From the NCBI RefSeq assembly GCF_047511655.1, contig NC_133390.1, forward strand, positions 134,717,583-134,781,582: a stretch of 64,000 nucleotides of DNA. The letters run 5' to 3'. Below, piece by piece: positions 46,854 through 58,905 of this stretch. The notes beneath the pieces are model-generated. The model saw only the letters and a program-made list of their open reading frames with translations, was not told the DNA's origin and searched no databases. The position numbers and the translations under genes are program-made. How positions within the stretch are numbered: the first letter of the stretch is position 1; each line of letters begins with the position of its first letter. The stretch is from Castor canadensis. Its lineage: Eukaryota > Chordata > Mammalia > Rodentia > Castoridae.

Positions 46854-49504
46854 GTGTGTACAGCACTCATAGTGTGCTAAGCAAAGCCTCCTACCTGACC
46901 TGAGATTGCTGACTGGAAGGTCATGTGTCCCCCATCTGAAAAGCCACCTTGACTGCAGGTTCTCCTCACCCATCCCAGCTTCCTGATGCCCCTGGGAGCT
47001 CCAGGTTCTGCCAAAACATCTATTGCCTCAGCCACAGTACCCAAGGAGGGGACAGCTTCAAGGCTAGACCAAGAGAGGTGCTGTCATATCCTGGCCACTG
47101 AGGGTTCCTGCTCCTCACTGCACTTCCATTCTGACCCTTCCTGCTGTGGGTTGGGTGGCCTACATTCCACCAGGCCCTGGTCTATCATCTGCCTCCACAG
47201 GCAAGGCCCACCCTGTGTGTTTCCATAGGAGGACCTTGGGACCAGGAAGGTTTGATATGTCTGGGCAGAGCTGGGTCCTCTGCCTTTGTGTATATCCCCT
47301 CCTGAGCTGCTGAGTCCTGGGCTTGCTCTGCTCAGGGTCAGACAGGACCCATCACAGCCTTGCACTGTTTGGGACTACATGTAGCTATCATTTTAGAACA
47401 CATATCTCTGGTGTGTGCAAAGCCCCTGATACCACCACATGTCCAGTCACCCCAAGACCATGGCTGTTTCTTGTAGCTGCCAACAAGCCTCTGCTCCCTG
47501 ATCCCCCTTCTTCACTCTGACTCTGTTTCCCCCTGGGGCTGCTAGTAGACCCCTCCCTGTCATGCTGGGACTGAATGCCCAGCCTTATACTTGATCTGCT
47601 CCATAGTCTCATTAGTATCAGTCTTCTTGGGGAACCTTCTGAGCCATTCCCAGAACTCAACTCACATCCAGCAGAGTGGTAGCCCCCAGATGGCATAGCA
47701 ATACTGGGCCAGAAAACAGAAGTTGAGCTGTCATTGTGGTCTGTAGTTCTGATAAAGCTAATCAGATCTCATGCTTTATGATTCAGAAAGCTTTCTCCCA
47801 TGCAAGGGGCTCCTGGGCTCTCTGTAGCCAGCCAGCCGCTGGCTCCGGTGCTGTGGGAGGTTTAGCTTCTAGATCTACCCATGCCTAGGGGGAACATTCC
47901 AGCATCCAAGGGTCAGTGAAGTCAAGCCATGCTGTCCACATCATGAGATTCTGTCTGCTCTTTCTCTCCAGGCAGAGGGGGTCAGTCTGGGTGGGAAATG
48001 CCTCAATAAGCATGCCTGAGCTCAGAACGCCTGGGAACATCTTCCCAAGCCAGTGTTGCCTTCGTCTTGCTTCTGGGGATAGCATCTGGAAGCTCACATG
48101 GTCTTTCTTCCTTCACGGGCACAGAGGACCTCTCTGGGTGAGAAGAACTTCATGGATTGAGGCTGTTTGGCGCAGTGGTGGTGGCGCGTTTTACACTTTC
48201 TATAGCATCCCCGAATGAGGTTATGGAGGTCACCATAAAAAACTCATGTGTGTGCCAAGTGTCATTCAAAGTAAACATTGAAAATATGCTGCACATTTTA
48301 TAGCCTTATTTAGGCTTTTGTTCATTTTAAAATGCATTTGGAGCCTCATGGAATGAAAATCAAAACCCAGGTCATCCTCTGAGAGGTTTTGAAACATCTT
48401 GCACACACGCACTCATGCACATACACTCATATGTGCACACAAAACACATACAAACACACATACACACTGGCACACATGCAAAATTGATTAACTTTTCTTA
48501 ACATCACATTGTTTATTATGTGAATATTTTATAATACAAACAAAAAACATAGAAATACAGTATATAGATATAGATAAATGCAGATAGTGGCTTTTCTTCT
48601 CAAGAGGCCAAGATTCCCATTTCTAGTAAAAAAAGTTGATTAACTTTGGGATGTACTTATTCCTCCATCAAAATGTAATTGATGGCAGTTGTTCCTTTTA
48701 CCACTTCATTTAATTAAGACTCTTGATAAGACACTGTCTGCTAGTCCCTACCTGATTCAAATCTGAAAGACCAGTGCTTTTAAGCACAGGAATGTTCAAA
48801 TGGACTTCAGGCAAATCTCTCTTCCTTCAAATCTAAAAAAGACACCATTAGATTAGATGCATCAGAGCCTCTGCTGGAGAACCTCTCACAGGGATGTCTT
48901 TCTCTGTTGCCAGAAGAGCAGGTGGCTTTCAGCAGAATGAGCTTATGATGCACACTCCAGTCCTGCAAACATCTGTTACCCTAGGAGGGTAGGAGACTTT
49001 AAGGAGCCCTTGTTAATGTGTGGTGGGGCCAGCACTGGAGTGTGGGGCACCAGATAACACATTGGCCCAGACTCTCCTGCTACCCAGCAGTGAGAGTGCA
49101 GTCAACAGGAGCTTCACACTGCCACTCCTTCAGGTCTGGCCTGCTGCAAAAGCCACCTAGTACAAAATAGCCTGCAGCCCACAACAAAACAAGGCAGAGT
49201 ATAATGGCCACCACTGGGTTACTGGGCCAGTATATTAGAGATAAACAGTTAATGAGAACATGACATCATTAATGGATTGGTCAGTCCAGATTCCTCATTG
49301 AAATGAACATCTTCATCACCAGCACTATAATTAATAATGAAAGTCATTCATAATCCTACTCTCATAAGAATTACAAAAGTGACAAGATTATTGGGGTGCC
49401 TATAGGCATTTTTCTCCTGCCTGTAGCTGTATAAATTGTTCTAATTGATATGTGATATCAATGTCAATTATAATAATTGATACATAATAATATTTAATCT
49501 GCAG
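46854..49504. other. Unassigned DNA; CA-rich tract at 48405-48478
   Basis: No gene is recognised. ORFs up to 102 aa (47388-47696, minus) and 100 aa (47916-48218, plus) have no motif. An imperfect cacaca tract with acacatacaaacacacatac lies at 48405-48478. The part 46860-48220 is more GC-rich than its surroundings, but I see no CpG island. Confidence 0.45.
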
Positions 49505-49800
49505 ACAGTATTTTATGGGGTACAACGTCATATTTTAACATATGTATACAATGTGCAATGATCAAATCAGGGTAATTAGCATTTTCATCACCTCAAACAT
49601 TTATTATTTCTTCGTGTTGGGAGCATTCAAATTTTACTCTTCTAGCTCTTTTGAAATGTATACTAAATTATTGTCACCCTAATCTTCCCATTTAGCTGTA
49701 TTTTTTTATCCATTAATCAGTACTCCTTTACTCCCCTCTCCACCACCTTTCCTAACCTCTCATAACCTCTTTTATACTCTCTACTTCTATAAGACAATTT
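49505..49800 (-). mobile_element. L1MA-like 3' UTR, antisense
   Basis: Plus-strand text atggggtacaacgtcatatt, caatgtgcaatgatcaaatc, agggtaattagcattttcat, cacctcaaacatttattatt and tctagctcttttgaaatgta is the complement of a well-known L1 3' UTR. It ends in a pyrimidine-rich part. Confidence 0.82.
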
Positions 49801-51170
49801 TTCCCACAAACTTGTAATGGTATGTCCCATCTCTAGATCTGAATCTTCATTTTCCTATTAGCATTCTAATGAACATTTTCCCATGACAAGATGATTTCTT
49901 ATCAGAGCTGAATTCCCATCCAAATAGCAATGAAGAAAAATTTGAGTCTTTGAATATTGTATTGATGTATAGCCATTGTTTCCAGTTTTCTCCATGTCTA
50001 GGACATAGCTCAAGTCCACTATTATGGAGGGAAGAGCAGGTTGCTGGGGCAGTATGTGGAGCCCTCACACCCTTCTGCATCTTTCCAGCTAAGTGAACAA
50101 GTCAGCTAGCCATGCTCACTCAGTGGTCCCACTGCATGGCTTTAATCATATGCCATTTCTTCAGTGACAGTTACCTAGTCCCTTAATTTACTCACACTCA
50201 TTCATTTAAGGCACAGTTATCAAGACTGTAAGCCTGATCAGGGAAGACCTGGAGTTACCATGGAAGCAGAACCAGTCCTTGCCCCAAGGAACTAGTTTTT
50301 CAAAAATAATGATATTTTTTGTCTGTTCAGTACATAGGGCAGTTAGATAGGCAGTTCTCACTCTGTGATACAATGTTCTTTATGACAGGCAATGGCTTAT
50401 AAACTATGTATAACACTTTTTATTGATGGTTCCCATCATGCTAGAATGTACTTCCCCTGCGAAATGCTCATTGCTCAGTAAGGTAAAAAGGCCACTGTAA
50501 GAAGGGGCTCAGTGAAGTAATAAGTTTTGCATATACCGGGTTAAAAATTTAAGCAGGACCTTTTTCTGCAGGACTTGTAAGAGCTTTAATGTGCGATACG
50601 TTCCATGAAACTGTCAAAGGGAGAAGGTTATGTATCTGTTTTTCAAAACTATTTCACAGGACACATGCAAAACACAGTCTGGGAAAGCCTGTTCTGAAAT
50701 TACACTGCCCTTTTGCAGTTAAGCCACTCTAATTCAAACAAAATTGCTGAAAATGCCATTCCAATGACAAATTGTTTTGAATGGAAATCTTAAGAATACA
50801 CCAAGGCTCTCCAAGTTTGACATCCGGCTGTGTACATTTGATTAATAAAGATCTTTTATTATTAGAAATACCATGGGCCCATTAGGAACTAAGTAATTTG
50901 CTAGTGTCTGAAGTAGAATGCACACACTTTCAGCAATTACATTTCCTACTACTTGTGTTGAAGATTTCAACTTGGATCCCAACATCCATTTTCTCTTTCT
51001 TCCTGTTAGTCACAGAATTTACTACATTCCCTCTCTTGGACTCTCTTGCAGCTAGTTGAGGCCATGAGACAATGTTCTAGCTGATAGAATTGACCAGAAA
51101 TAACATGCACAACTTCCACGTCTCATCCTTCAAAAGAAACTGCCTGTCTTACATGTTTTCCTTACTCTTC
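49801..51170. other. Unassigned DNA; possibly constrained part at 50440-50960
   Basis: No gene or known repeat. The AT-rich stretch 50440-50960 lacks repeat signatures and simple-sequence runs, and looks more complex than its surroundings. That is only suggestive of a conserved non-coding element. Confidence 0.4.
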
Positions 51171-51622
51171 TGTTAGTCAGCTTCCCATCACTGTGACAAA
51201 ATATCTGAGAGAAGCAACTTACAGGAGGAAAGGTTTATTTTGGCTCATGGTTTCAGAGGTTTCAGTCCATGGTCAATTGGCTCCATTGTTTTTAGGCCTG
51301 TGACAAGGCAAAAACATGCTGGAAGGGCATGGTGAGGAAAGCTGCTTACCTCAAGGCAGCTAAGAAGGGAGAGAGAGAGTGTGTGTCCAGAGTCATGATA
51401 CACCCTTCAAAGGTGCAATCCCAGTGACACACTTTCTCCAATAAAGCCCTACTTCCTAATAGCTCATTCAGCTATGAACTTATCAATGGATTAATTCATT
51501 AATGTGATAACTCCCTTATGATCCAAATACCTCTTGATAACGCTACCAGCTGGGAACCAAGCCTTCAGCACATGAGCCATTTTCTTAATATTCAAATCAC
51601 ATACCATATCCAAATCACAACA
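51171..51622 (-). mobile_element. Solo LTR, ERVL-MaLR, antisense
   Basis: On the minus strand it runs from tgttgtgatttggatatggt to gaagctgactaaca, giving TG...CA ends. Plus-strand landmarks are agcttcccatcactgtgaca, aaatatctgagagaagcaac, ggaaaggtttattttggctc and ttcagtccatggtcaattgg. It is a typical rodent MaLR LTR without internal sequence. The 66-aa ORF (51491-51691) lies in it. Confidence 0.88.
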
Positions 51623-54195
51623 CCTTTCCACTGGCTGGAAGACAAATGAGATGATGTTGAGCCAGCTTTGAGAATGGGGTGGAGGCAACACCTCAAGGGC
51701 TAGTGAAACAAGTCATTGAGAAGAAGCTGGGGCCAAGACTGCTAAATGTCTTCCAGTATCCATTTGCCACCTCTTGCTTTTAGTAATAAAACATGCCTCT
51801 ATCCCAGTTTTAGTAGATGCTTACCCAGTTCATTTACACTCAGGTAGCTCAGTGTGGTTATGTGACTATGCTGTGCCCAATGGTCTGTGAGCAGAAATCA
51901 TAAGTGCAACTTCCTGCTTGTGCATTTAAGGAAGTTTTATGTTCTCCCTTCCTCTTTCCTCTTCCCATATTCTAGAGCCAGATATAGTAGTAGTCAGTTA
52001 TTTTCCACCAAGAAAATTAAGTCCTCATCCCAGGGATGGTGAAGCAAGGCCACCACACAGTGTCTGAATTCCTGGACCACGTAGGAAACAAAGTCATCCT
52101 CCCTGCCAGATACCTGCTGATTTGGTCTTACAGATGAGAAACAAACTTCTAGTTTTTAAATTATTAGATTTTTTCTAAAATATCCAGACCTATTTCTTAA
52201 CTAATATACCTCTTTTTTTCCATGATAAGTTTTTATATTTCTTCTATACTGTGCTACCTGTCTCCTTTGGATTTGGCTTATGGATATTAGTGAATTTACT
52301 TGGAACCATGAAAAAAGACAAACAGCAATTGTCCTAGAAATCTTGACAATGGTACAATCTTTTCACTTCAACTCAAAGTCTGTACCATCAATTTACTTTA
52401 AATGCCTTATTCGGGCCTTCTTTGTATGGGGTGTGCATTTAAATCATTACAAATTGTCTTCTCTGTATGACCTCAACTTGATTTTATGCATTCTCTTCCC
52501 TATTTATTTTTAAATATTTTTCTTTAGGTCTCAGAAGAGCTTTAAATGGTACAAACTGGAGCCAAGCACTAATGAGGGTCCATTTGAATTTCCCTTTCTC
52601 TGTTTTTTAGCCAACTTTTTCATTCTTGCTAACTAAAGCTGATGTGGTGTTTTTCTATAATAACTGGTTCATATTCCTAAAGTTCTTTTCTTGGCTCATC
52701 AAAGTGAGCTGCAGCTGCTGGACAGCTCATAAATTGCCTGGCCTTTTTATTTCATTCTTCTTTTATGTGCAGTATTTACCCAAAGCCACTTTTAATCTTA
52801 ATTGATCCCTTTGCCTTTTTGCATCTTTCAAGTTAGAAGCATTTCTATCTCCGTCTTAAAGAGTATGAATTGCAGAATATTATGGGATGAGGACTGTGTT
52901 CCCACAATTCTCCACAGGACTCAGCAGTATCCAGAGACAATGGCATAATTCCCAACCCTGTGGAGATCTTATTTATGAGCAGAGGACAAAGGAGTCTCAT
53001 TTCAACCCATAGGACTGTTCCCTCTCTTTCTAGTTAGTGGTGTAGATATAGTCCAAGTGGGCACAACTCCACTATCAGGCATTGGAATGTGTGTTAAAGC
53101 TCTTCCATTTTTCCCAGTGAATTCCTTATCCAGTCACCCACCAGTCTTCTTCATGAGAAGTGATCTATACTCAACTATTTCCTGCCAGCTCTTCAGCTTT
53201 TTTGATTGCTTTTTGTGCTGGACATATTATTTGGAACATCAACTTCCTCCTTCAGATAAGTCTATAAAAACTTTCTCTGCATCTGTCACAGGGTCCATGG
53301 TAGTGGATGTTGTGGGCTGTGACTCCTAGGCCCTCTTTAGGGATTGAGAATTTATGTCCCCTCGGGCTGGCAGTCCTCTACCATCATATGGAGTGAAGAG
53401 TCTGGATTTCAGTTTCTTGCTCAGATCATACTGCTTTACCACCTTGACTCAGGGCAAGGGAAAATTTCCAGGCTCATTCTGAAGGTCCATAGGTCCTGGG
53501 TTTTGTATGTGGTAGTTTCACCTTCAGCAGCCTCGGGGATCCACCCTGCTACACTCCTTCCTACCTCTGTGTCTTTCAAAGGCGGCATCACTGCATTCCC
53601 TTACTCAGCCCACCTTCCTGCCCCCAGTGGCATCCATCAGGATTCCCGAATTTCTGCACCCCTGATCCTGACATCCAGAACTTGTGTTTTGTGTTGAGGA
53701 CTCTCTGTTTGCCTGGAGAATGAGCACTTATGTGGGAGAATACTGGGCTTTGTTGGACCCATGATGCCCAGAGTTGTGCTTTGTCATCAGACAGTTTCCC
53801 TCACCTGAATCCAGTTTTCCAGATTTCCCTGCATTTTCAACTGTCCTTAGGATGTGTGCTTTGACCATTTTCCACTTTCCTAATTTCTTGATTCTGTTTC
53901 TTGTTTTCTTCATTTTTTTCAGTCAAGTCTAGAAAGAAAGGAGGTTCAGATACTTCCCATTTCCTCCCACCAGCTCTCACCATTGCCAGGCAGTTCCATA
54001 GTGATGTGGGGTCATCCTTCAGTGCCCCACATGACCAGGCACAGCTCTGTGAGCTCCAAATCACATGTGCATACTGTGTACCATCCCCACTTCCTCAGCT
54101 GCTTCCTTGATGTCCTCCACCCACCTGTTTAGGACAGAAGGCATTGTGCAGGTCTTTTTTGGAGAAGGGATTCCTACTTTACTCTGTGCTCATTT
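51623..54195. other. Unassigned DNA, about 2.6 kb
   Basis: ORFs reach 117 aa (53344-53697, plus) and 90 aa (53057-53329, plus), with no recognisable domain. The stretch 53250-53700 could belong to an unrecognised repeat, but I cannot name one. No gene is called. Confidence 0.4.
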
Positions 54196-54209
54196 CCATG
54201 TTTATTTTA
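54196..54209. repeat. Target-site duplication of the twin-primed L1, left copy
   Basis: ccatgtttatttta, identical to 56923-56936. Next to it lies the T-rich complement of the L1 A-tail (ttttattattttataat). The last base could also belong to the tail, so the duplication is 13-14 bp. Confidence 0.85.
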
Positions 54210-56120
54210 TTTTATTATTTTATAATCCTAATAATATATTTGTCACATAAGTGTGGGGAATTCATAGTGACAATTCCGACTAGGCTTATATTGTACATTA
54301 GTTACATTGCCCCCATCGTCTCTTCCCTTCAACCCCCTCCCCGTCTCAATTAAACAATTGCAAGAGGCTTCTTTGTTCTATTTCATATAGGTATAAGAAG
54401 TCCATCAACCATATACCCTTACTTTAGTCTCCTTCATTCAACTTCCCTCTCCCTCTAATCCCCCCCACACTGTACCTATTTTACAGTCCTGTCTTTCATT
54501 ATTAATATTTAAGTTGATGAGCAAAGGCGTTTCTTAATGTATGCCCACTATGGGTATACTTTACTTTGGTCCATTCAACCCCTTTCATTACTCTCAATTA
54601 CCTCTTTACCTCCCACCCTTCTTTTTCAACATCTTTCAGTACACATCCTTATATCCTCTACCTTAACAGATGTTATGTTTTATGATATTACTGATACTCT
54701 ATCATTCTCTTTTCCTTTCCCTCTTTCCCTGAGTCCATAGAGTAGTTCTACTGTTACAAACACATTCAGCATGTAAACTTTTATATGATTGTGCCTGTTT
54801 TTGTGTACATTTATCTTTTGGATCTATCTTCCATGTATGAGGAAAAACATGTGGCCTTTGTCTTTTTGAGCCTGGCTTTCTTCACTTAACATTATGCCTT
54901 CCAATTGCACCCATTTACCTTCAAACCACATGCCATTACTCCTTATGGCTGAGTAATGTTCCATTGTGTATGTATACCACAATTTCTTGATCCATTAATC
55001 AGTTGTATGGCATCTGGGTTCGTTTCTGTAGCATGGCTGTTGTAAATAGTGCTGTGATGAACATCAGTGTACAGGTGTCTCTATTGTATCCTGACTTAAG
55101 TTCCTTTGGGTGGATGCCCAGGAGTGGTATCACTGGATTCTATGGGGAGTTCTATCTTTAGCTTTTTGAGGAATCTCCATACTGCTTTCCATAGTGAAAA
55201 AATAGTGTACTAATTTGCATTCCCACCAGCAGTGTAAAAGTGTTCCTGTTTTGCCACATCCTCATTTGTTGTTGTTATTGCCCTTGAATATGGTAATTCT
55301 AACTAGGGTGAGAAGGAATCCAAGTGTTGTTTTGATTTGCATCTCTTTTATAACCAGGAAAGTTGAACATTACTTAATGCATTTCCTAGCCATTTGTACC
55401 TCTTCCTTTGAGAATTCCCTGTTTAATTCATGTGCCCATTTCTTCATAGATGTTGATTCTTGGGTGTTAAGTTTTTTGAGTTTCCTGTAGACTGTGGACA
55501 TTTGTCCCTTATTGGATAAGTAGCTGGCAAATATTTTCTTCCATTCTTTGGGCTGTTTCTTGCATCTGGTGACTGTTTCCTTTGCTGTGCAGAAGCTCTT
55601 TAGTTTGATGCAATCCCATTTGTTCATTCTTCCTCTTACATGCTGAGACTTTTGAGTTCGTTTAGAAAGTCATTCCCTATACTTATCTGTACCAGTGTAT
55701 TTCCTTCTACTTCCTGGAATTATTTCAAAGTTTCAGGCCTTATATTAAGGTCCTTAATTCACTTTGAGTTGATTTTGGTACAGGGTGAAAGACAGAGATC
55801 TAGTTTCATTCTTCTACATGTGGATATCCAGTTTTCCCAGCAACATTTATTGAAGAGGCTGTCTTTTCTCCATCATATGTTCTGGATTCCTTTGTTAGTT
55901 GCCCATAGATATATGGGTTTATGTGTGGGTCTTCTATTCTGATCCAATGGTATTCCTGTCTGCTTTTGTGCCAATAGCATGCTGCTTTTATTGTTATGGC
56001 TCTGTAGTACAGTCTGAAATAAGGTATTGTGATGGCTCTAGCATTGGACTCTTTGCTCAGAATTGGTTTGGCTATTCGAGGCCTTTTGTGTTTCCATATG
56101 TATTTCAGTATTGATTTTTC
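54210..56120 (-). mobile_element. LINE-1 insertion, 3' segment in antisense
   Basis: On the minus strand this is the L1 from the later part of ORF2 to the 3' end. Plus-strand landmarks are caagaggcttctttgttcta, attatgccttccaattgcac, tggctgagtaatgttccatt, gcattcccaccagcagtgta, tcccagcaacatttattgaa and tctgatccaatggtattcct. The frame is broken. At 56120 it meets a piece of the same element in opposite orientation. Together, 54210-56922 form one 2.7-kb insertion bounded by a 14-bp duplication. Confidence 0.93.
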
Positions 56121-56922
56121 TGTTCCTCTTGATAGATGCAGAAAAAGGTTTTGATAAAATTCAACACCTTTTCATGATAAAAGCTCTGAGGAAACTAGGA
56201 ATACAAAGAATGTTCCTCAACGTAGTAAAGACTACATATGAAAAACCTACAGCCAACATTGTACTAAGTGGAAAGCAACAGAAACCAGTCCCGCTAAAAT
56301 CAGGAGTGAGACAGACTGTCTGCTTTCCCCACCCCTATTCAATATAGTTTTGGAATTCCTATCCAGAGCAATGAAACAAGAGCAAGAAATAAAAGGGATT
56401 CAAATAGGAAAGGAAGAAGTCAAACTACCCCTATTTGCAGATGACATGATCCTATATGTAATAGACCCTAAAAATTCTACCAAGAAAAATATTAAAAATT
56501 CTTCTGGCAAAGTAGCAAGATACAAAATTAGTATACAGAAATCAGTAGCCTTCCTATATACCAACAACAAATACCCTGAGAAATAAATCAGGAAAACAAT
56601 CCCATTCAAAATAACCTCATAAACAATAAAGTACTTTGGAATAAATTTAATGAAGGAAAACAAAGACCTTTTTAATGAAAACTATAAACCACTGAAGAGA
56701 GAAATTGAAGAGGACATCAGAAGGTGGAAAGACCTCTCATGCTTATGGATGGGTAGAATCAACATTGTGAAAATAGACACATTACCAAAAGCAACCTACA
56801 TGTTCAATGCAATCCTGATCAAAATTCCAGTAACATTCTGACAGAAATGGAAAAATCAATCCTGAAATACATACAGAAACACAAAAGATCTACAATAGCC
56901 CAATCAATGCTGAGCAAAAAGT
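56121..56922 (+). mobile_element. LINE-1 insertion, inverted 5' segment (ORF2 RT part)
   Basis: The sense strand encodes part of the ORF2 reverse transcriptase. It starts cttgatagatgcagaaaaag (IDAEKGFDKIQH in translation). It contains the catalytic FADDMILYV variant of the YADD box (ORF at 56350-56586), then the region up to tgagcaaaaagtcc. Frameshifts and stops, for example at 56583-56585, kill it. The last ~74 bp repeat the first L1 sequence of the other segment (complement of 56045-56119) at about 85% identity. This overlap and the inner join of the two segments' 5'-most ends are the pattern left by twin priming. Confidence 0.93.
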
Positions 56923-56936
56923 CCATGTTTATTTTA
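56923..56936. repeat. Target-site duplication of the twin-primed L1, right copy
   Basis: ccatgtttatttta, followed by aaca. The pre-insertion site therefore read ...tatttt/aaaca, which contains the L1 endonuclease target TTTT/AA on this strand, as expected for a minus-strand insertion. Confidence 0.85.
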
Positions 56937-57376
56937 AACATTGTCTTTTATGCTATTGGGTGATTTTTGTTTCACCATGCACCTTGCCATGTTCAGATTC
57001 AGTTGTATTTTGGAGAGGGTATAACCTCATAATGAGCTGGGCCTTAGGGGTACACATCTCAGTTTGCATCTGTTCTATGCAGCATTGATTTCACAATGCT
57101 AGGAATTGCATTCTCTAGGACTGGATATGGGGTCTTCATCATGGACTGATGAGGTCTACTCTGGTGCTTTCAGGATGCTTGCTATTCACTGAACCTGTAT
57201 TTATCTTGAAATCTAAATCCAAAGCTAAACTCCTAACCACAAAGTTACACCGTTTCCAGACCACTCTCTCTAGGCTTCCCACAGCACAAACTCCCACTGC
57301 AACTAACCAAAATAGAAGGGAATCAAAGCAGATTTCACTTTGCTCTTTTTCTCCCAGCTATCTGTTTCTAGTAGTT
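56937..57376. other. Unassigned DNA
   Basis: No gene or repeat is recognised. The 77-aa ORF (57149-57382) has no motif. Confidence 0.5.
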
Positions 57377-58030
57377 CAGTAGCTCCCTCTTACTCCTCAT
57401 TATACTTCCTGCAGTTTTGAGGTCAACTATGGTCTAAATATATTAAATAGAAAATTCTAGAAATTAACAACTCTTATTTTAAACTGTATGTCATTCTGTC
57501 AGTGTGATGAAATTTCAAGCCATCCCACTCTATCCTGCTCAGGACATGACTCATCCCTTTGTCCAGTGAATGACTCCACTCTCTATATGCTACCCTCCCG
57601 TCAGTCACTTCACATCCATGTCAGTTATCACATCAACTATGGTGTTATCACAGTGCTTGTGTTCAAATAAAGTCTATTTTGCTTAATAAAAACCTCAAAG
57701 CACAAAGGCAGTGATGCTGACAATTCTGATATGTGAAAGAGAAGCCAGACAGTGTTTCCTTTAAGTGAAAAGTTTATAGTACAATAATATATTGAGAGAG
57801 AGAACACATTCACACTTTTATTACAGTATAATTTTATAATTATTTCATTTTATTATTATTTGATATTGTTAACTTCTTATTATGCCTAATTTATAAATTA
57901 AACTTTATCACACTTATGTAGGTATAGGAAAAAACATAGGATGTGTAGAGTTAGTCACTTTCTGTGGTTTGAGGCATCCACTGGTGGTCTTGTACTGTAT
58001 TCCCCCATTGGTAAGAAAGGATTATTCTAC
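57377..58030 (+). mobile_element. Tigger1-type (TcMar) element, internally deleted
   Basis: The left end cagtagctccctcttactcc, then atattaaatagaaaattcta, gactcatccctttgtccagt, atcacagtgcttgtgttcaa and a stretch near 57690-57770 (caaagcacaaaggcagtgat) that matches the start of the Tigger1 transposase gene. After about 57780 it jumps to the right end: cctaatttataaattaaact, ggaaaaaacataggatgtgt and aggcatccactggtggtctt. About 650 bp remain of an element of over 2 kb, so it is non-autonomous and dead. Confidence 0.85.
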
Positions 58031-58639
58031 CCTACCATTTATTTAAATGTTTATTGAGAATGTTCTCTGGCTACCCTCTTTAGTGCTCGGGAATTAATCC
58101 CCCCAGGCCACAAAGAGAAAATACAAACTGAGACCAGTGCCAAAGGATCTGCCCCCACACCCCTGACCTTTCTGAGAAATGCAGGAAGAAATACCAGGGA
58201 TCATCCTGGCCTATAAAAGAGGATACTGAAGCTGCATTCTGCCAGCTGACTGCTGCTATCTGCCTCCCTGTCCTTAGGTGCTACAAGAGGGCTTGGACAC
58301 AGTGATCCTGGCATGTCGGGTAGCTTCTGCTCAACACTGTACTGCTCATTCTGCTTTTACATTCTAAAATATCAACTCTCCAATTGATAATCACTGAATT
58401 ATTGGGGAAAGGGGATTTATCTATATATTGGTAGCAGCAAAAGAACAAATACAAATGATAATATTTAGCCTGACTAAAGACTGAAGAGAGGCATCTATGC
58501 TCAGTGAATATGGTAGCTTGTTACACCATAAGAGTGACTATATTTTGGTGGGGAGAAAAGGTTACTGTGTAGATAGGGTGATCTGAGAAGGCTTCAGTGA
58601 GTTCTTAATTTTTTTAAGTTGGAAAACAGTTTTAACTTT
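58031..58639. other. Unassigned DNA
   Basis: No gene or repeat recognised. Confidence 0.5.
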
Positions 58640-58860
58640 CCAGACATTTTCAAGGACACAACTAAGTCCTTTTTGTCCTGAAGCATTTGAGAGTAAGTTG
58701 GAGATGTAACACCTTATCACCCTCTTTTACCCTCATAACCACAATACAATTATTAGAATCAGGAAATTAGCATTGGTGCCTCATTACCACCTTGAAGTTT
58801 CTCCAATTTTCCCAATAAAATCCTTTGTAGCAAAATAATACAGATCAAAATGTTATACTG
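58640..58860 (-). mobile_element. Old L1ME-like 3' UTR, antisense, part 1
   Basis: Plus-strand text gaagcatttgagagtaagtt, gtaacaccttatcacc, ataaccacaatacaattatt, agaatcaggaaattagcatt and tcctttgtagcaaaataata is the complement of an old L1ME-type 3' UTR. The next part of this consensus appears only at about 59530. Confidence 0.75.
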
Positions 58861-58905
58861 AAACTGGAGTTTTGGATTCTAGGCTCAAACTCTTAGGTTT
58901 CTATA

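Noticed and set aside
48110..48215. CpG-containing stretch (ggcgcagtggtggtggcgcg) as a possible CpG island or exon
   Set aside because: There are only a few CpGs in about 50 bp, with CpG-poor flanks. This is too short for a CpG island.
53344..53697. 117-aa plus-strand ORF followed by the L1 insertion
   Set aside because: No domain or codon pattern supports a gene. It may be part of an unrecognised repeat.
56350..56586. Intact-looking reverse-transcriptase ORF with FADD motif
   Set aside because: Not a functional gene. It is a 78-aa island in the inverted 5' part of a dead L1, with stops and frameshifts on both sides.
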